The translations under genes were made by a program, and so were the position numbers. From positions 1 through 64,000 of the forward strand of contig NZ_FQVO01000001.1 in NCBI RefSeq assembly GCF_900129385.1: DNA of 64,000 nucleotides, given 5' to 3'. How positions within the stretch are numbered: position 1 is the stretch's first letter; every line of letters begins with the position of its first letter. The DNA comes from Chryseobacterium takakiae (lineage in GTDB: Bacteria > Bacteroidota > Bacteroidia > Flavobacteriales > Weeksellaceae). Positions 60,776 to 64,000 of the stretch are shown here, piece by piece. The notes beneath the pieces were generated by a model. The model ran no database searches. It saw nothing but the letters and a program-made list of their open reading frames with translations, and was not told the origin of the DNA.

Positions 60776-62004
60776 ATGAAGAAAACAAGTTTGTTTTTTA
60801 TGGTAATGAGTTTTATAGCAATTTCATTACTAAATTCATGTTCTCAAGACAGAGAATTCGAAAATGCTAATTCTTTAGATTCTAAAAAGAATATGGCAAG
60901 AACTATGGATGTTAAAGATTCTCCATGCGAGTATTTTGAAGCAGCACAAGAAAGCAGTATTCTACAGGGTGTAAAAGCTACTTATATTGATACGGCATAT
61001 CTACAACTTGTAGCAATAATATTCTTATTTTTCCCACATTACAAGAGTATGAAAATGCTATTGGAAAATTAGATGAGCTTATAGAACAACATAATGATGC
61101 ATTTGATCAACAAACTGCTAATATGACAGATGAAGAGTCTGATAATTATGCGGATGCTATTGGCTTCGATGAGGACCAACCTTTAACTGATTTTGAAAAG
61201 AGCTTGACTTTTGTTCTCTAAGAAGCTATTTAATACCTTTAGAAGATAATTGGCTTGATCAACAGGGAGATGGTGCTTGGAATTTAGACACAAATCCGGA
61301 TAATTATTATATAGATGATGATACAGAAAGAGCATTACTAAGCATAGGGTCTGAGTTTATTGTAGGAAATTGTAGAGATGGCTATACTTTATATAAAAGA
61401 TATGATTGGGGGTATATAAGTTTTTCAATTGCAGATATAGGAAGTGTGACAACAATATTGACAGCTTTGAATAATATAACAAACCCTACAGTACAACCTA
61501 TCAATATAAATGGAGCGACACCGTCACAGGTGAATGATGTCTTAGCTAATTATGAACAACCAGTAGTTAAGGTGGTGACAACTGTTCCTCCTACATCATC
61601 AAATTCAGGTTCTTGCAGAAATTACGTAAAGGATAAAGGAGAACATCTATTCAGTTCCGATAGAAGAATTTCATGGAAACATAAATTTAAAGAAACCGGT
61701 TTTTTAGTTCATCCATTACTTACAGATAAGACTTTGATAAAGACGTATACAAAATCTTTTAGAAAGAAAAAAGGAAGATGGAAAAAGTATAAATCAACAA
61801 TCTCTACGGGGTTTTACAGGAAAAACTGTTGATGTACAATGCTCAAATCCGCAAAATGATGACATTCCCAATGAACTTACAACTAAAAAAAGAAAAAAGG
61901 TAAAGCAGAGGGGCTATGTAAGTGGAAATCGCTCTACTCAACAAAATTTACTTTTTAGTGTTCACAAGCAAGAAGGAAATACATACGAAAATGATATCTA
62001 CTAA
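60776..62004 (+). pseudogene. Frameshifted lipoprotein gene, function unknown
   Basis: The sequence opens with a good lipoprotein signal (MKKTSLFFMVMSF ... LLNSC), then reads on through three frame changes. One is near 61007-61012 (YLQ then CSNNILIFPTLQEY), one near 61195-61220 (DFEKSL then SLRSYLIPLEDNWL) and one near 61805-61815 (STIS then TGKTVDVQCSNP). Joined, the product would be about 400 residues. The middle is acidic (DELIEQHNDAFDQQ), and the end is basic (KSFRKKKGRWKKYKS). No family recognised. The stop at 62002-62004 overlaps the next gene, as in an operon. Sequencing error is an alternative for any single shift. Confidence 0.65.
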
Positions 62005-62584
62005 AAAAGTGATCGATTCAAAAAAAAATATTGAGGGTTTCCCCTTCAATATTTTTTCGTTTATATTTTTGCTGTATTCTTCAATACTATATTCTCAAAA
62101 ATCACCTATACAATATGGTATTACAGCAGGTTGGAATCATTCTATATATAATGATGTTAACGCAAATGGAGAGAAAAATAAAGGAGATAGTAGTGATGAA
62201 ATGTATGGAGGAATAATCTTTGAGAAAAGATTTTCTAAGAAGTCTGCTATACGAACAGCGCTGCTTATTTCTTATACGGATAGTGTTACTTTTTTAGAAT
62301 TTCCTGTCTTATATAAGTACATATTTTACAATAGGTTTTCCATATTTTTAGGTCCTAAGATAGACTATATCATAAAACAAGAATGGGATGATGTTTATAA
62401 ACTCAATAATAAGATTGGATTTTCTACAAGTTTTGGAATCGAATATAGGCTTACAAATAATTTATATATAGAAGCATCATATTCTCATGGTTATACAAAC
62501 CAATTAGATACTCAAGATTCAAGTTCTATATCTGCTAAAAGAAATCTTTACAGAATGGGCTTGACATATTTTTTTAAATTTTAA
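61991..62584 (+). CDS. Outer-membrane beta-barrel protein 1 of the ribF island
   Basis: A 197-residue predicted outer-membrane protein. A hydrophobic signal-like segment (FNIFSFIFLLYSSILYSQ, about 20-37) precedes a barrel with strands such as QYGITAGWNHSIYN, YGGIIFEKRFSKKSAIRTALLISYTDSVTF, FSIFLGPKIDYI, IGFSTSFGIEYRL and NLYIEASYSHGY, ending MGLTYFFKF. The frame opens upstream at 61922; the ATG at 61991 is preferred because it starts the signal peptide and overlaps the pseudogene stop by 14 bases. It is paralogous to the next gene. Confidence 0.78.
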   Translation: MISTKKVIDSKKNIEGFPFNIFSFIFLLYSSILYSQKSPIQYGITAGWNHSIYNDVNANGEKNKGDSSDEMYGGIIFEKRFSKKSAIRTALLISYTDSVTFLEFPVLYKYIFYNRFSIFLGPKIDYIIKQEWDDVYKLNNKIGFSTSFGIEYRLTNNLYIEASYSHGYTNQLDTQDSSSISAKRNLYRMGLTYFFKF

Positions 62585-62589
62585 CAAAC

Positions 62590-63153
62590 ATGAAAAGCAT
62601 GATTCATAAAATCTCCATTTGTACTTGTTTACTTTTTATAATTCAAAAATATAATTCACAAATAGAAACAGATGTAAAGGATTTCAGGATTGGTATGAAA
62701 GGGGGATTAAATCATTCAGTAGTTAATGCCACAGATGATGTTGGAGAAAAATCGGGATATATAGGTACAGAATTATACGGAGGTTTCGTTGCTCAAAAAA
62801 GACTTACAAGCCGCTCATTTATACAGGTTTCAGCTTTAATTTCTTATACAGATGATGTTACATTTATAGAGCTTCCTATCTACTATAGATATAATGTTTA
62901 TAACAAAATTTCTGTTTTTGGAGGATTAAAATTACAATATATTCCTGATGTTCAGTATAATAATTTTAATTATTTTAGAAAAAGATTGGGGGTAAATGCA
63001 GATTTAGGAGCAGATTATCAAATTATAAAAAACTTGTATTTTGAAGCATCCTTTTCTAAAGCTTTTACCAAACAATATGATAATACCGCATTAGATTATT
63101 ATTATTCCAAAAGAAATGTTTACAGAATAGGATTTACGTATTATATTAATTAA
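62590..63153 (+). CDS. Outer-membrane beta-barrel protein 2 of the ribF island
   Basis: A 187-residue protein with a signal peptide (about 1-23) and the same strand pattern as the preceding gene. FVAQKRLTSRSFIQVSALISYTDDVTFIELPIYYRYNVYNKISVFGGLKLQYI aligns with the corresponding region of protein 1, as do LYFEASFSKAFTKQYD and the end YRIGFTYYIN. The two start 5 bases apart (stop to ATG), so they are tandem duplicates in one operon. Function unknown. No terminator is obvious before the right direct repeat. Confidence 0.78.
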   Translation: MKSMIHKISICTCLLFIIQKYNSQIETDVKDFRIGMKGGLNHSVVNATDDVGEKSGYIGTELYGGFVAQKRLTSRSFIQVSALISYTDDVTFIELPIYYRYNVYNKISVFGGLKLQYIPDVQYNNFNYFRKRLGVNADLGADYQIIKNLYFEASFSKAFTKQYDNTALDYYYSKRNVYRIGFTYYIN

Positions 63154-63170
63154 ATCATAAATCACTAAAC

Positions 63171-63201
63171 AAATTCCTGAAAACTTTCAAAATGAAAAAA
63201 A
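63171..63201 (-). repeat. Right 31-bp direct repeat (remnant of a ribF 5' end)
   Basis: Identical to 60327-60357. On the minus strand it reads TTG AAA GTT TTC AGG AAT as in ribF, then diverges and stops within a few codons. It lies 9 bases downstream of a minus-strand -7 element. Confidence 0.95.
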
Positions 63202-63210
63202 TTTTGACTG

Positions 63211-63218
63211 CAAATATA
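63211..63218 (-). promoter_or_regulatory. Minus-strand -7 element, probably the original ribF promoter
   Basis: TATATTTG on the minus strand is followed by the right direct repeat. In an uninterrupted chromosome this element would lie about 25 bases before the ribF TTG. Confidence 0.6.
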
Positions 63219-63224
63219 GGAAAT

Positions 63225-63300
63225 AATGTAACAATGTATCAATATAACAGTTTACCAATATTCTAATCCATAATTATTGTTATATTGCTAAATGGATAGA
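63225..63300. repeat. 'taacaatgtatcaat'-type intergenic repeat
   Basis: aatgtaacaatgtatcaata and aacagtttaccaatat, followed by attgttatattgctaaatgg, are variants of the repeat words at 49345-49469, 52204-52240 and 54406-54451. Confidence 0.55.
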
Positions 63301-63346
63301 TTGTCAGACTTATAAAAAAGTATGATAAAAATCTGTTTTTTACCAA

Positions 63347-64000
<654 letters not shown>

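Larger units (their letters stand above)
60358..63201. mobile_element. Putative 2.8-kb cargo element inserted at the 5' end of ribF
   Basis: Everything between the two repeat copies, counting one copy, is 2844 bases. It carries an XRE regulator, a lipoprotein pseudogene and two tandem beta-barrel genes, with stronger A+T-rich codon use than its surroundings. No integrase, transposase or relaxase is present, so if mobile it would depend on another element or be a remnant. Homologous excision between the repeats would restore ribF to its probable original promoter at 63211-63218. Confidence 0.7.

Noticed and set aside
60776..61072. Complete 98-residue lipoprotein
   Set aside because: The last 25 residues are out of frame with the protein-like continuation, so this is the 5' piece of the pseudogene.
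61446..61832. Separate 128-residue gene starting at a GTG
   Set aside because: The same frame is protein-like well upstream of the GTG back to about 61215, and the sequence continues in another frame after 61832, so it is a middle piece of the frameshifted gene.
60358..63170. Integrase or transposase inside the ribF island
   Set aside because: None of the open frames there shows tyrosine or serine recombinase, DDE or HUH motifs.

Overview
The window looks like a chromosomal segment of a Chryseobacterium-like member of the Weeksellaceae (Flavobacteriia, Bacteroidota). The evidence is an A+T-rich sequence, many promoters of the Bacteroidota TAnnTTTG (-7) / TTG (-33) type, little sign of Shine-Dalgarno sites, three secreted proteins with type A C-terminal sorting domains of the type IX secretion system (T9SS), a menaquinone pathway, and gene families typical of the group (DUF4920, DUF4199, DUF3857/transglutaminase, THUMP-like methyltransferase, ECF sigma operon). 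This assignment is inference from gene content; no database was searched.

Layout. 1-8.7 kb: CNNM/CBS membrane protein, clpS, a T9SS zinc protease, then the udk - FtsB/DivIC-like - mutA group, a DinB protein, a GxxExxY cassette and a SAM methyltransferase. 8.9-19.8 kb: M20 dipeptidase, a T9SS adhesin-like protein, an SDR, etfBA, a bifunctional-nuclease-like protein, a nucleoside permease, and a sigma factor / membrane protein / outer-membrane protein operon. 19.9-28.8 kb: thiolase, MFS transporter, T9SS reprolysin-like protease, GHMP (mevalonate-type) kinase with a UbiA prenyltransferase, proline dehydrogenase. 28.8-38.7 kb: XRE regulator beside an 840-bp non-coding region, M14 carboxypeptidase, DUF4920, APC permease, a SatD/DUF3307 pair, purC, purF, porin-like protein. 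38.9-59.4 kb: aroB, pseudouridine synthase, menB, menA, a UPF0173 hydrolase, SRP RNA (minus strand), cell-envelope genes, phosphohexomutase, aminotransferase, kdsB, glutathione peroxidase, TPR protein, and a 1250-residue DUF3857/transglutaminase protein. 59.4-64 kb: ribF, a small island, and the start of atpD.

The most unusual region is 60327-63201. A perfect 31-bp direct repeat, with weaker similarity beyond it, flanks about 2.8 kb inserted exactly at the 5' end of ribF. One repeat copy contains the start of ribF. The other sits about 2.8 kb away beside what looks like the original ribF promoter. The inserted DNA holds an XRE regulator facing ribF, an intergenic region with two identical 14-bp repeats, a decayed lipoprotein gene with at least three frameshifts, and two tandem paralogous outer-membrane beta-barrel genes. 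No integrase or transposase is visible. The arrangement suggests a precisely excisable cargo element that places ribF behind its own regulator.

Other features worth attention are two long perfect palindromes with conserved outer flanks (21.2 and 34.05 kb), paired 20-bp palindromic sites overlapping the satD promoter, a GxxExxY gene bracketed by inverted repeats that supply the start codon of the next gene, and several families of degenerate dispersed repeats filling intergenic gaps. Most of the remaining content is ordinary housekeeping and envelope biology.
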